From contig NZ_AP019308.1 of assembly GCF_003945345.1 (NCBI RefSeq), forward strand, positions 3,162,001-3,226,000: DNA of 64,000 nucleotides, given 5' to 3'. Positions 9,237 through 18,478 of this stretch are shown piece by piece. How positions within the stretch are numbered: the first letter of the stretch is position 1; each line of letters starts with the position of its first letter. Under the pieces are notes generated by a model. The model saw only the letters and a list, made by a program, of their open reading frames with translations, was not told where the DNA came from and made no database searches. Made by a program: the position numbers and the translations under genes. Origin of the DNA: Paenibacillus baekrokdamisoli (GTDB lineage: Bacteria; Bacillota; Bacilli; Paenibacillales; Paenibacillaceae).

Positions 9237-11174
9237 CTAACGAGCAAAAACGCCATCAAATACGAGTACAGAATTGTAAATGTCTAAAACGGGTTGAACC
9301 AACTCTTCGATTTCCCAAAGCCTATTTCGCACAGCTTGCCACTGTGTACGTGCTTCCGAAGCCTCACCACCGTATAAAAGCTCCAATGCCTGTGTCATCA
9401 TAAACCAAATGTCTTTATGGTGGTTTACATAGCTCCAAGAGACGGCATGGCAGCGATTCGGAATAAGAAGATTTCTTTCAATAATCGGCTCGAATTGACG
9501 GATAAGCGTATAAATGCTCTCAAAAACACTTTTATCCACCTGATCCCGATCAGCAGCCTTCTCCAAATCAAGATTATCGTAAAGCTGCGATAGAGTTGTC
9601 ATATAATTCCGACAATTTAGCCCATCTTTTCCATAGGCGCTGATAAAATAATCCCCTGTTATTTGCTCAAAGCTCAAATTCCGATTCCACAATGTTCTTC
9701 CCATGACTGTAAGGCCAAGGCCGTTCGGGAAAAAAGACCTCTGAACCTGGCAGCTCATATAGCCGCGCAAACCGATTTGATGCAAATGCTTGATATCCTC
9801 GTGCAGAATTCTCGTAATGCTGACTTGACCGGGGTCTTTCTGATGGGCCCACATAAAGTGATAATCGAAATCAAAGCCATCCCCGGAAAAAACATGCTGC
9901 CAATCCTCTAAGTAAGATACGTTTTCTTCAATGGATAGAGGAAAGTCAATTTTATTTCTTTCAAATGGGGGAATACTTGGCGAATTCCCAGCCTCCGCAA
10001 AGGATTTGCGGTATGTACGTGTAATAGGCGCAAACATAAGGACGAAACGATCCGAATTTCTAAACCTTTCGTGAAGCGGCGCCCATAGTAATTCTTGATA
10101 GAGCAAGAATACGATACGAATACCCATATCCCGGGCCGTTAATGCTTCATCCAACTCATTCATCATGAGGACATACCAATCGGAGGGAGAAGCACGTACA
10201 CAGTTTTCGCATTCACACTGATTGTTATGGCCATCCGACAACCAAACGTGAAGCATATCAATCTCCGGATGATCGGCTGTATATCGTATGATTTCCCCGA
10301 TCATTCGACTTCTTGCTTCCGCATTGGAATAACACAGCTCCGTATCCATTGGAACTCCCTGCCACAATTCGCGTTTTCCGTTTATCTGGGCGAGATAAGG
10401 CGTGATATCCGGATCCGCCTCCCATTCCACTTTTCCCCATCCTAACGCCGGTATGCCAAACGCCGTGGAAGTCCAGCCGTGGCCGACAGCATGATATTCC
10501 AAGCCTCTTCTTTTGATCTCCGCAACCGCTGCTTCTACATTGAATAATGCCGAAGCCACTTCAAGCTTATCGTCCGATTGCTTGAGCGGATTGCTCAGAT
10601 GGTTATACCAACGTTCAAAGAACACATAAGCTTCACGGAACTGTATGAAATACCCGTTAAACCCCATTTTAGGCATCCAATCGATCATATCAGTCACGTT
10701 CTCCAAACTAACAGCACCTTCGATACAAATCCCTCTATACCGGTAAGAAGCAGCCTCCATCAATTTGACCACTTTAGTCAAGTAGTCAATTTGGGGTATA
10801 TACTCGCCGTCCTGGCCCGGTCTCACCCACCTGCAGCCAACCTCAGTTAAATATCGGTAGACGGAGAGCAGGACGCTCCTTGGGTTTGATCCAGCAAGGA
10901 TTCCCTGCCCGCACTCAACATCAATCCAGACCGCGTCGTCTTCCTCTGTACCTTGCCCGGGCCACTCGGTTTGCGGGACTTCGGGAAAGTCTGTCCTTAG
11001 TCCAACCCAGATTCCTGGCTGTTCCTCATAGTATCGATCCGAGTGATGCAGAACGATTTCCCTTCCGGATAAAGCAATTAAATATTTCCTCAATTCCTCA
11101 GCCGCGAATGATAGAGGTTCATATCCACGGCTGATTACATAAATGCCATTCATCTTCTGAGCCTTGTTATACAT
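9237..11174 (-). CDS. DUF4838 domain protein (alpha-glucuronidase-like), cytoplasmic
   Basis: 645 residues without signal peptide or membrane segment, so probably intracellular. The N-terminal GH67-N-like part (residues ~5-130; SFAAEELRKYLIALSGREIVL) precedes the DUF4838 barrel. A conserved DGHNNQCECENC motif (four close cysteines) is typical of the family and may bind metal. The C-terminal third is helical. Expected to process oligosaccharides imported by the transporter of this operon; substrate unknown. Start: ATG 11174 directly follows GGAGGGTGAC and begins 14 bases after the stop of the regulator gene. Upstream ATGs at 11192 and 11210 would overlap that gene and lack ribosome sites. Confidence 0.8.
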   Translation of the reverse strand: MYNKAQKMNGIYVISRGYEPLSFAAEELRKYLIALSGREIVLHHSDRYYEEQPGIWVGLRTDFPEVPQTEWPGQGTEEDDAVWIDVECGQGILAGSNPRSVLLSVYRYLTEVGCRWVRPGQDGEYIPQIDYLTKVVKLMEAASYRYRGICIEGAVSLENVTDMIDWMPKMGFNGYFIQFREAYVFFERWYNHLSNPLKQSDDKLEVASALFNVEAAVAEIKRRGLEYHAVGHGWTSTAFGIPALGWGKVEWEADPDITPYLAQINGKRELWQGVPMDTELCYSNAEARSRMIGEIIRYTADHPEIDMLHVWLSDGHNNQCECENCVRASPSDWYVLMMNELDEALTARDMGIRIVFLLYQELLWAPLHERFRNSDRFVLMFAPITRTYRKSFAEAGNSPSIPPFERNKIDFPLSIEENVSYLEDWQHVFSGDGFDFDYHFMWAHQKDPGQVSITRILHEDIKHLHQIGLRGYMSCQVQRSFFPNGLGLTVMGRTLWNRNLSFEQITGDYFISAYGKDGLNCRNYMTTLSQLYDNLDLEKAADRDQVDKSVFESIYTLIRQFEPIIERNLLIPNRCHAVSWSYVNHHKDIWFMMTQALELLYGGEASEARTQWQAVRNRLWEIEELVQPVLDIYNSVLVFDGVFAR

Positions 11175-11188
11175 GTCACCCTCCGGTT

Positions 11189-12853
11189 TCATATCCCTAA
11201 CAGCCCCCATTGTTCTCTGTACTCCTGAGGAGTTACACGATTTTGTTTTTTGAAAAACCGGATAAACGCATGCGAGGAATTATAGCCCAATTGGGCTGCG
11301 ATCTCATGCACTTTTAGATTGCTTTTTTTGAGCATCTCTTTCGCCTTGCGATCACGGTATTCGGTCAGATAATCCGATAACCCGTTCCCGGTAATTTGCT
11401 TATACAGTCGGGACAGGTAGGACGGATTAAGGTTCACATGATCTGCCAGATGAATAAGAGAGATATCCGCAGATATATGACTTTCTATAAAGTCATGTAC
11501 TTTCCTTATGACATCATGGGTGCTTTTTTCTTGCTCTTCCATATTCCGGCCAATAATGAGGGAAGCCAGATGCAGAAAATAAACATTCCATTCCTTCCAA
11601 GAAACTTGATCGTCGAATAGAACAAGCTTGCTCCATTCAATTTGTTCTCCAAGCTCGTTTTCCAGATCATATTTATTCACGAAGGTCAAAAACACGTAAG
11701 ACAACGCATGATATAGCTCGGTCTTCTGAAGCTTAGAAACGCTATCATCCATAAAAATGGGCGATATTTCCTCAAATAGCCGATAAAACTCCTCCTCGCT
11801 GCCGTTTTCCAGGCTGTTTAGCAATAACGGTACCTTACTCTGAAGCTGGTAATTTCCTTTTCTCGGTCCGAGCCCAGCAGCTTTATGGGTACCCACCTCT
11901 ACCTCTGACCGATTTACATCCGTTAGCAGCGTGCCTTTTCGACTTCCTAGTCCGCGTACGAACAGAAATTTCAGAGCATGGAACTTGTCGGCTAACTCCG
12001 GCCAAGCTGCCTCCTTGCTGCCAAGCACGAAAGAAACAGATAGTTTCAATAGGCCCAAGCATTTGCTCTGAATCATTTCAAGCATTCCGTTGATAAAATG
12101 GGAAGTTTTTGCCCATTCGCCGGTTTCGCTAGATTGTGGCTGCACAATCCAAATAATTTTCGAAGATTCATAGACTAACGAGATCAACTGGGTGGATTCT
12201 GACAATAACTCCTCGACGATATTCTGAACCGCATAGATAATTAATGCCTTATCGGGCGCTTTCGTTATTTCGTTCCAGTCGTCCACGCGGCAAATTAATA
12301 AGAACACAGGGTCATCAGCACGAAACGGCAGCTGGATGTTGGCGAAGTGTTCGGCAAGCAGTACCGGCTCCACTTTTTTCCCCTGGAGCATCGACCATAA
12401 ATAATCTTTTTGCAGCGTCGGTATGGCCAGCTTCATATGCGCCTCTGCTTTTTCTATCAGCCTTCTAGCATCATGTTCCTTGTTAAGGGCAATGATAGCC
12501 TTCTCCACTGCCTGTATGATTATATCGTCGTTCTCCGTCTTCAGGATATATTCCAATCCACCGAGGGAAAGCGCCTTTTGCACATAATTGAAATCACTAT
12601 GGCTGGTTAGCAGGATCACTTTGGAGGCTGGCCAGTTGTCGCGAATTTCCCGCAATAGCTCTATTCCATCCATTCCAGGCATCAAAATATCCGAAAGCAC
12701 GATATCGATACGGTGCTTCTTCAAGAGATCCAGCGCTTCAAAGCCGGAGTAAGCCTTATACACTTCTAATTGTAAATGCTGCTCCTTCTGAAATAGCTCT
12801 GCAAGTCCATCTGTTATGATCGGCAAGTCGTCCACAATTAATAGTCTATACAT
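11189..12853 (-). CDS. YesN-like response regulator, AraC family
   Basis: 554 residues: receiver domain 1-120 with phospho-acceptor D55 (IVLSDILMPGMDG), a long linker domain, and an AraC-type double helix-turn-helix at ~450-550 ending in NSSHAFIRFFKKQNRVTPQEYR. The start lies 3 bases behind the histidine-kinase stop with AGGAG upstream, so the pair is co-translated. In Bacillus and Paenibacillus such pairs control the adjacent sugar transporter and glycosidases. The shared ~44-bp elements at 18424 and 22001 are good candidates for its binding sites (inference). Confidence 0.9.
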   Translation of the reverse strand: MYRLLIVDDLPIITDGLAELFQKEQHLQLEVYKAYSGFEALDLLKKHRIDIVLSDILMPGMDGIELLREIRDNWPASKVILLTSHSDFNYVQKALSLGGLEYILKTENDDIIIQAVEKAIIALNKEHDARRLIEKAEAHMKLAIPTLQKDYLWSMLQGKKVEPVLLAEHFANIQLPFRADDPVFLLICRVDDWNEITKAPDKALIIYAVQNIVEELLSESTQLISLVYESSKIIWIVQPQSSETGEWAKTSHFINGMLEMIQSKCLGLLKLSVSFVLGSKEAAWPELADKFHALKFLFVRGLGSRKGTLLTDVNRSEVEVGTHKAAGLGPRKGNYQLQSKVPLLLNSLENGSEEEFYRLFEEISPIFMDDSVSKLQKTELYHALSYVFLTFVNKYDLENELGEQIEWSKLVLFDDQVSWKEWNVYFLHLASLIIGRNMEEQEKSTHDVIRKVHDFIESHISADISLIHLADHVNLNPSYLSRLYKQITGNGLSDYLTEYRDRKAKEMLKKSNLKVHEIAAQLGYNSSHAFIRFFKKQNRVTPQEYREQWGLLGI

Positions 12854-12856
12854 GCG

Positions 12857-14617
12857 TCACTCCTCCCCTTCCATTAAGGATAACCGGATTTCAACCCGAA
12901 GTCCGCCCAGCTTCGATCTGGACATCGTAAGTCCGTAATCGGGACCGTACATAATTTGAATGCGTCGATGCACATTAATGATTCCCGTCGTATCCTCGAT
13001 GTGGTGCGCCGACATGCTCAACCTATGATTCAAGAGCTCTAGATCCATCGCCGTCAAGCTATTCCCGCTGTCTTCCATATAGACGGTCAAGTCCTCACGG
13101 TTTTGCTCCATATGGATCCATATCTTACCGCCATTTACCATTTTCACTACCGCGTGCTTATAAATGTTCTCAACAATCGGTTGAAAGATTAATCGTGGTA
13201 CCCTAAACTTCTCAATAGCCGAATCCAACGTATCAAATTCAACCTGAATTCTTCCCCCGTAGCATACTTTCTGAATATCTACGTATGTCCGGGCATGCTT
13301 GATTTCCGTCTCAAGCGATACCTGATCGGAATCATCCCGGGTTATGAATTGAAAATAATCGCCGACATACTGGCAGAATCGATAAGCAAGCTCCAAATCC
13401 TCGGATTTGATTAAACGACATAGGACAAAAAAACAGTTATACAGGAAATGCGGATTAATTTGCGATTGCAGCCTTTTTAATTCGGAGCGCTGGCTGTGAA
13501 TTTTCCGTTCGTAATTTTCCTGTATCAGCGTCTTTAAATGAATCGCGGTATCATTATATGCCTTGTATAAATAACCGAATTCATCATGTCTTTGCTGCGC
13601 ATGCGCGATTGGCATAATATCGCCTGTCCGCATTCGTTTGAAGGCCCCGATCAACACCTTCAGCGGGCGATGAATCATGCGGAATATAGACATCGAGAAG
13701 AATAGAATAATAAATACCGATAAAACGGATACGCCCAATATCCAATATTGATATTTACTGATCGGGCCGGTGACATGGCTTTCCGGCACGTAGCTCACTA
13801 GATAAGACTCCAACTGCTTGGAATAGGTATAGGAGACAAGGTAAGGTACGTTATCGAAGTCAAGCGTATCGTAGCCCGCATGAAGCCCCTGTTTCATCTT
13901 AGCGGCCAAATGGCTGCGGAGAGCCGGTATAATCGATCCATTCTTTTCGCTTGAGATCGTCCAATTCTGGGTCAAATTCAAGATTGCCGCATTGCCTTGC
14001 GGAATGCTAATCACTTCACTTAACGTATTCATCAGCTTCTCGACCGATATTTCCACGCCAACCACGAACAGTGCCCTGCGGTTTACAATCGCTGGATATT
14101 GCATGCTGACGAATAGCCGCCCCTCCCAATAGATCAAAGGACTTTCAAGTATATTGTTTTTGAGCTGAAGCGCTTCGAACTCATCCTTATTAATATCCGT
14201 CTCAAACTTCGAGCTTAGGATCGTTCTCTGAAGCAGTGGAATATAAGCCCTTACTTCCTTAATGTAGATACTGTTATATTTAATCAGGTTTATGCGTCGC
14301 TGAATGGCTCTAATGTTGTCTATTTTCTCGTAATCACTCATGCTGTTTCCAGTTGTGCTCAAGGCCATCAGATCGTTGTCCGCAACATATTCCGGAAGTA
14401 TATGCACAACCCGTTCGATTTCCATTTCCAACATGGTTAAATAAAAATCGTTGCGACTGGCGATTGATTGTGAAATTTCCTTACGTATGCTCTGTGAGCC
14501 TCTATTATTGATTACAAGTGTAAGCAAATATAAGGGCGCCAAAACAGCAATGAAGGTTAGCATTAATTTAACGAAAATCGTTGGACGATTCCACTTCGAG
14601 TTGTTCAGGATTTCCAT
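12857..14617 (-). CDS. YesM-like sensor histidine kinase
   Basis: 586 residues: membrane helices ~15-37 and ~290-312 flank an extracellular sensor of about 250 residues. A HAMP linker (~310-365) leads to a His_kinase domain with H390 in QINPHFLYN, and a HATPase_c domain with NIYKHAV and a C-terminal GGLRVEI. This is the LytS/YesM class, which senses carbohydrates or their binding protein outside the cell and phosphorylates the YesN-type partner encoded next. GGGGG lies before the ATG. The gene starts 91 bases after the second permease gene. Confidence 0.9.
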   Translation of the reverse strand: MEILNNSKWNRPTIFVKLMLTFIAVLAPLYLLTLVINNRGSQSIRKEISQSIASRNDFYLTMLEMEIERVVHILPEYVADNDLMALSTTGNSMSDYEKIDNIRAIQRRINLIKYNSIYIKEVRAYIPLLQRTILSSKFETDINKDEFEALQLKNNILESPLIYWEGRLFVSMQYPAIVNRRALFVVGVEISVEKLMNTLSEVISIPQGNAAILNLTQNWTISSEKNGSIIPALRSHLAAKMKQGLHAGYDTLDFDNVPYLVSYTYSKQLESYLVSYVPESHVTGPISKYQYWILGVSVLSVFIILFFSMSIFRMIHRPLKVLIGAFKRMRTGDIMPIAHAQQRHDEFGYLYKAYNDTAIHLKTLIQENYERKIHSQRSELKRLQSQINPHFLYNCFFVLCRLIKSEDLELAYRFCQYVGDYFQFITRDDSDQVSLETEIKHARTYVDIQKVCYGGRIQVEFDTLDSAIEKFRVPRLIFQPIVENIYKHAVVKMVNGGKIWIHMEQNREDLTVYMEDSGNSLTAMDLELLNHRLSMSAHHIEDTTGIINVHRRIQIMYGPDYGLTMSRSKLGGLRVEIRLSLMEGEE

Positions 14618-14708
14618 GACTTTCCCCCTGCTTCGATTATGTGTTCACTTGACGTATAAACACTTTATCATATAAGCCAGAGAGGTAGGCTTTTAAAAAT
14701 TATACTCA

Positions 14709-15593
14709 TTACTCTTTAACACTTCCGAGCACAATGCCTTTAATGAAGAATCGCTGCAGAAAAGGATAGACGATCAGGATGGGAGCGGAAGCTACGAAAA
14801 TTTGTGCCGCGGCACTCGTTCTGTCCGAGATCAGTTTAAGCAGTTCCACGTTCTCCGCACTTATGAATCTCATATCCTTCTGAATGACGATCGTTTGCAG
14901 AAAGGATTGCAGCGGATAATGCTCTGGGCGATTCATCAGTACCAGCCCGTCAAACCAGCTGTTCCAGTGCGCAACCATTGTAAACAATCCAACTGTCGCT
15001 AAGGCAGGCTTCGACAATGGTACGATAATGCTCCATAAAACCCGAAAGTGACCTGCTCCGTCCATCCTTGCCGATTCATCCAGTTCCTTTGGCAACCCTC
15101 GATAAAAGTTGAGCAGAAGAATCACATTGAATACCGAAAGCGCCCCAGGCAGCACAAGCGCCCATATCGTGTCCATTAGTCCAAGCTTCTGGATCGTCAT
15201 AAACCAAGGAATTAGTCCGCCACTGAACAAAATCGTAAATACAAAAAACCAGGCGTACCAAGTTCTAAATTGAAAAGCAGTATTCTCCTTGGATAACGGA
15301 TACGCGGTAATAATGGTAAGCATTAAGCTGATGAGGGTACCAAGCACAAGCCTCTGCACGGAAATCCCAAATGCGGTCAAGTATTCGGGTTTGTTTACTA
15401 TATTCCGATAAGCAGCTGTATTGAATTCAACCGGCCATAGAGTAACTTTGCCTGCGGCAGCCGCACCACCAGAACTGAAAGATAGAGCCAGCATATGAAT
15501 GAGAGGGAACATACACAATAAAGAAAGAAGGGCCAAGAAGATGTAATTAAAAATAACAAACGCTCTTCTGCCCGTTGAAATTCGTAAATTCAA
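14709..15593 (-). CDS. carbohydrate ABC transporter permease (LplC/YtcP type)
   Basis: 294-residue inner-membrane subunit with about six helices and the EAA loop ELDESARMDGAGHFRVLW, which docks the ATPase. It pairs with the permease encoded just upstream and the lipoprotein at 16604. No ATPase gene is present; these systems normally share an MsmX-type ATPase encoded elsewhere. I chose TTG 15593 because AAAGGAG sits 8 bases before it; a TTG six codons earlier lies inside that ribosome site. Confidence 0.88.
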   Translation of the reverse strand: MNLRISTGRRAFVIFNYIFLALLSLLCMFPLIHMLALSFSSGGAAAAGKVTLWPVEFNTAAYRNIVNKPEYLTAFGISVQRLVLGTLISLMLTIITAYPLSKENTAFQFRTWYAWFFVFTILFSGGLIPWFMTIQKLGLMDTIWALVLPGALSVFNVILLLNFYRGLPKELDESARMDGAGHFRVLWSIIVPLSKPALATVGLFTMVAHWNSWFDGLVLMNRPEHYPLQSFLQTIVIQKDMRFISAENVELLKLISDRTSAAAQIFVASAPILIVYPFLQRFFIKGIVLGSVKE

Positions 15594-15631
15594 AGTAAAA
15601 TCTCCTTTCAAGTGAAACAGGTCTGATCATC

Positions 15632-16531
15632 TCAGAAGATGCGATATCCCGCGAAACGGTAAGCCATTGAATAAGACATCGATAGAAGAACGAAAGATAC
15701 GACTGACTTCAATAAACCTACAGACGTAGCCAAGCCATAGTGAACCTGAACGAAACCCATCCGGTAAACGAAGGTATCGATGATATCGCCGCTCTCATAA
15801 ACTGCCGGTCCGTACAAGTTGAAAATTTGCTCAAACCCTGCATTCAATATGTTTCCGACGCTTAATGTCGCCATAAGAACGATGATCGGCAGCATTCCGG
15901 GCAGTGTAACATGCCAAGTCTGCTTCCAACGGCCAGCGCCGTCCATTTCAGCAGCTTCATACAAGGAAGGGTTAATGCTAGTAAGCGCCGCCAAATATAC
16001 GATTGTGCTGAACCCGAATTCTTTCCAGATGTCTGAGATGACGAGCGTATAGGGAAACCATGCATTACTTCCAAGAAAGAATATCGGTTTGAAGCCAAAC
16101 CATCCGAGAAGTTGATTGATTATTCCGGAAGTCGGTGACAAAATATCGATCAGAATGCCGCCAAGCAGTACCCAGGATAAAAAATGAGGCAAGTAAACGA
16201 GTGTCTGAACGGTCCGTTTAAATACCTCTTTGCGTATTTCATTCAGCAGGATGGCAACGGTGATTGGTACCATAAGTCCGCCAATAATTTTCATGATCGC
16301 GATGTAGAGCGTATTAAACATAATCCGGCCCATGCCGGGATATTCCATCATGTATTTGAAATTATCCCACCCGACCCATTGGGATTTGAATATTCCTTTA
16401 GTCGGAATGAATTTCTCGAATGCAATCGCTATCCCCGCCATAGGGACATAACTGAATATTAAGGCAATAACGATACCGGGCAGCAATAACATATGCAGGG
16501 GCCATTCCTTGGTAAACCTCTTGATGATCAT
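15632..16531 (-). CDS. carbohydrate ABC transporter permease (LplB type)
   Basis: 299-residue membrane protein with the LplB-type start (PLHMLLLPGIVIALIFSY) and the EAA loop LYEAAEMDGAGRWKQTW. It forms the channel with the next gene's product for an oligosaccharide. ATG 16531 follows AGGAGG by 10 bases; the reading frame is open further upstream, but that part is the translation of a terminator hairpin. Its expression is probably lower than that of the binding protein because of that terminator. Confidence 0.9.
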   Translation of the reverse strand: MIIKRFTKEWPLHMLLLPGIVIALIFSYVPMAGIAIAFEKFIPTKGIFKSQWVGWDNFKYMMEYPGMGRIMFNTLYIAIMKIIGGLMVPITVAILLNEIRKEVFKRTVQTLVYLPHFLSWVLLGGILIDILSPTSGIINQLLGWFGFKPIFFLGSNAWFPYTLVISDIWKEFGFSTIVYLAALTSINPSLYEAAEMDGAGRWKQTWHVTLPGMLPIIVLMATLSVGNILNAGFEQIFNLYGPAVYESGDIIDTFVYRMGFVQVHYGLATSVGLLKSVVSFVLLSMSYSMAYRFAGYRIF

Positions 16532-16547
16532 GTATACGTTACCTCCT

Positions 16548-16592
16548 AAAAAAAATCGGAAGGGGATATCCGCCGTTTGCAGTTCCCCTTCC
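16548..16592 (-). terminator. strong terminator between binding-protein and permease genes
   Basis: On the minus strand GGAAGGGGA pairs perfectly with TCCCCTTCC and is followed by a G-A and eight T. It begins 12 bases after the binding-protein stop and ends just before the permease ribosome site, so the permeases and everything after them depend on read-through. Confidence 0.8.
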
Positions 16593-16603
16593 TCCATTCC
16601 ATC

Positions 16604-18274
16604 TTACTTGGAAGCAGCGGCAAACCATGCGTTAACTTCCGCTGTGATCTCATCTCCTCCAAGCTTTTTCCATTCTTCGACGAATTTATCGAATTCATCG
16701 ATCGATACCTGATTCATGATAATTTTAATGAAAATCTCGCTCATTTTAGCGTCGAGCACGGGTTTCTTTTCCAACATCGCGGTTCCTTGAGCCCCGTAGA
16801 ACTCATTGAAATGGTAGAGATCTTTTTGCAAATAATCGTACATGATGGAGAAAGCGCCGTTTGGTCCGGAAATCGGATATTCCGCCCACTCGCCTGTGTC
16901 ACCGCCCAAATATTTCATTATTTTCCCGTATCGGTTAGGCGCTTCCAAACCCGTTAGCGTTGAAGGATCTTTCGCCAATACCGCTTTAGGCACCACATCT
17001 CCAAGTGTTATCGTTTCCGTCTGAGAGAATACCCGAATAGGGCTCAACTTATAGTAGCTTGCTGCTTCATTGTTTTGCAGGAAGTACACTTTATCCGTAT
17101 CTGTTGGTTTTGTATACGCCTGAACCCATTTGTTCAGCAATTTGATAGCCGCTTCCGGATGTTTTGCCTTTTTGGATACAACGTAATATTTTTGAACGCC
17201 CAATTCGATTTGCGACAACGCAGGTTTATCGTCAATCGATGCGATCGGGTACGGCCACCAATCTTGAACGAGCTTCCCATCCTTCACCGCGTTGCCAAAC
17301 AACGGATAGGCACTCAGCCAGAATGGCCCATAGACGACTCCCACTTTGTTCGAAGCCAGGAGCTCATTCTCCTTAACCAGATCCTTAACCGCAAACTCCG
17401 GATCGATCTGACCGTCCTTGTACATATCCTGCAGTTGCTTCAAGGCTTGCTTCATTTCCGGCTGGATGTCTCCGCTAACGAGCTTACCGGAACTATCCTT
17501 GATCCATTGTGTTGGATAAGCATGGTAGCTGTTAAAGAATCCTCTAATATCGAATGTAACGTCCTTGAGGAAATCCTTCGTAAGCGGCAAACCGTAGGAT
17601 TTGCCAGTTCCGCCTGGATCCTTCTTGGCGAATGCCGCCGAGATGGCCAGAACGTCCTGCATCGTTTTCGGTTCCGGCAGGTTTAACTTCTTGAGCCAGT
17701 CCCTTCTGATCCATACTTGCGTGGAAGCGCCGTAAGGTCCATTCGTTTGCGGGATAGCCATTAGCTTTCCTTCGTGTTTCGCCGAATCCATCTGTTTGCC
17801 GCCATCTCCGGTCAGATAGGCCTTTGTCTCAGGGGTGGCGTCCTTCTCATAGAGATCGGTAAGATCCATAATCATATCCGCCTCGGTTAGCTGCTGCAGC
17901 TGCGGCATCGTTACGGCCATCAAATCAGGAATATCATTCGATGAGATGCTCATTTGCACCTTTTGCTCATATTGCGCGGTCTCCGCGACCCATACGTTCT
18001 TGATCGTGATACCTGTATCTCTCACAATCGCATCGGAAACCGAGTTTTTGTCGATCGTTTCGCCCGCAAGGTATTTTACGTCCGCTTCGCTCTCGCGAGC
18101 CATCGTAATTTCTACGGGTCCGGTACTTTCGACTACGTCTGGTTCAGCCGGAGTGGTACTCCCAGTGGGCGGGCTTACTGCTTCCTTGTTCGTATTACTG
18201 CCTCCACAACCCGATAATACCGCCAAAACGATTACCAAAATACAGGATAACGCTAATCTGCTCATGCGCTTCAT
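16604..18274 (-). CDS. extracellular solute-binding lipoprotein (LplA type)
   Basis: 556 residues. Lipoprotein signal with lipobox VLSGC (C23) followed by a Gly/Ser/Asn-rich linker. Family 1-type carbohydrate-binding protein of the large LplA class (IWIRRDWLKKLNLPEPKTMQDV). It captures an oligosaccharide for the two permeases encoded behind it. ATG 18274 follows GGGGGAT; the reading frame extends upstream to 18361, but that region is leader RNA. A promoter with TATAAT at 18399-18404 and a regulatory element upstream drives it. Confidence 0.9.
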   Translation of the reverse strand: MKRMSRLALSCILVIVLAVLSGCGGSNTNKEAVSPPTGSTTPAEPDVVESTGPVEITMARESEADVKYLAGETIDKNSVSDAIVRDTGITIKNVWVAETAQYEQKVQMSISSNDIPDLMAVTMPQLQQLTEADMIMDLTDLYEKDATPETKAYLTGDGGKQMDSAKHEGKLMAIPQTNGPYGASTQVWIRRDWLKKLNLPEPKTMQDVLAISAAFAKKDPGGTGKSYGLPLTKDFLKDVTFDIRGFFNSYHAYPTQWIKDSSGKLVSGDIQPEMKQALKQLQDMYKDGQIDPEFAVKDLVKENELLASNKVGVVYGPFWLSAYPLFGNAVKDGKLVQDWWPYPIASIDDKPALSQIELGVQKYYVVSKKAKHPEAAIKLLNKWVQAYTKPTDTDKVYFLQNNEAASYYKLSPIRVFSQTETITLGDVVPKAVLAKDPSTLTGLEAPNRYGKIMKYLGGDTGEWAEYPISGPNGAFSIMYDYLQKDLYHFNEFYGAQGTAMLEKKPVLDAKMSEIFIKIIMNQVSIDEFDKFVEEWKKLGGDEITAEVNAWFAAASK

Positions 18275-18398
18275 TCTGAAATCCCCCTTTTTCATTTTCG
18301 CTGTGCATTGCATTGCGTTTGCAATCTTTGTAAGAATGAGGCGATATGTAATATCACACATTAAGTTAGATTACATATCAAGCATCTCTCATATTTAC

Positions 18399-18467
18399 AT
18401 TATAGAGGCTACTTATTGCCATCTCTATACACTAGACTTTACATTCATGTACAGTTGTTTACTTTAG
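18399..18467 (-). promoter_or_regulatory. promoter of transporter operon with shared 44-bp element
   Basis: A perfect TATAAT occupies 18404-18399. Twenty bases upstream lies an element (18424-18467) containing, on the plus strand, TCTATACACT, TTACATTCA, GTACA and TGTTTAC. The same blocks occur at 22001-22044 at practically the same distance from another TATAAT. There is no good -35 hexamer, as expected for an activator-dependent promoter. Confidence 0.65.
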
Positions 18468-18478
18468 AAGTCCAGTGA

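Noticed and set aside
14670..14700. Terminator between the second permease gene and the YesM-like gene
   Set aside because: AAGCC/GGCTT is only five pairs with an 8-base loop and has no T-run in the direction of transcription.
17075..17686. 203-residue open frame on the plus strand
   Set aside because: Antisense to the well-supported solute-binding lipoprotein gene; codon use and motifs belong to the minus strand.
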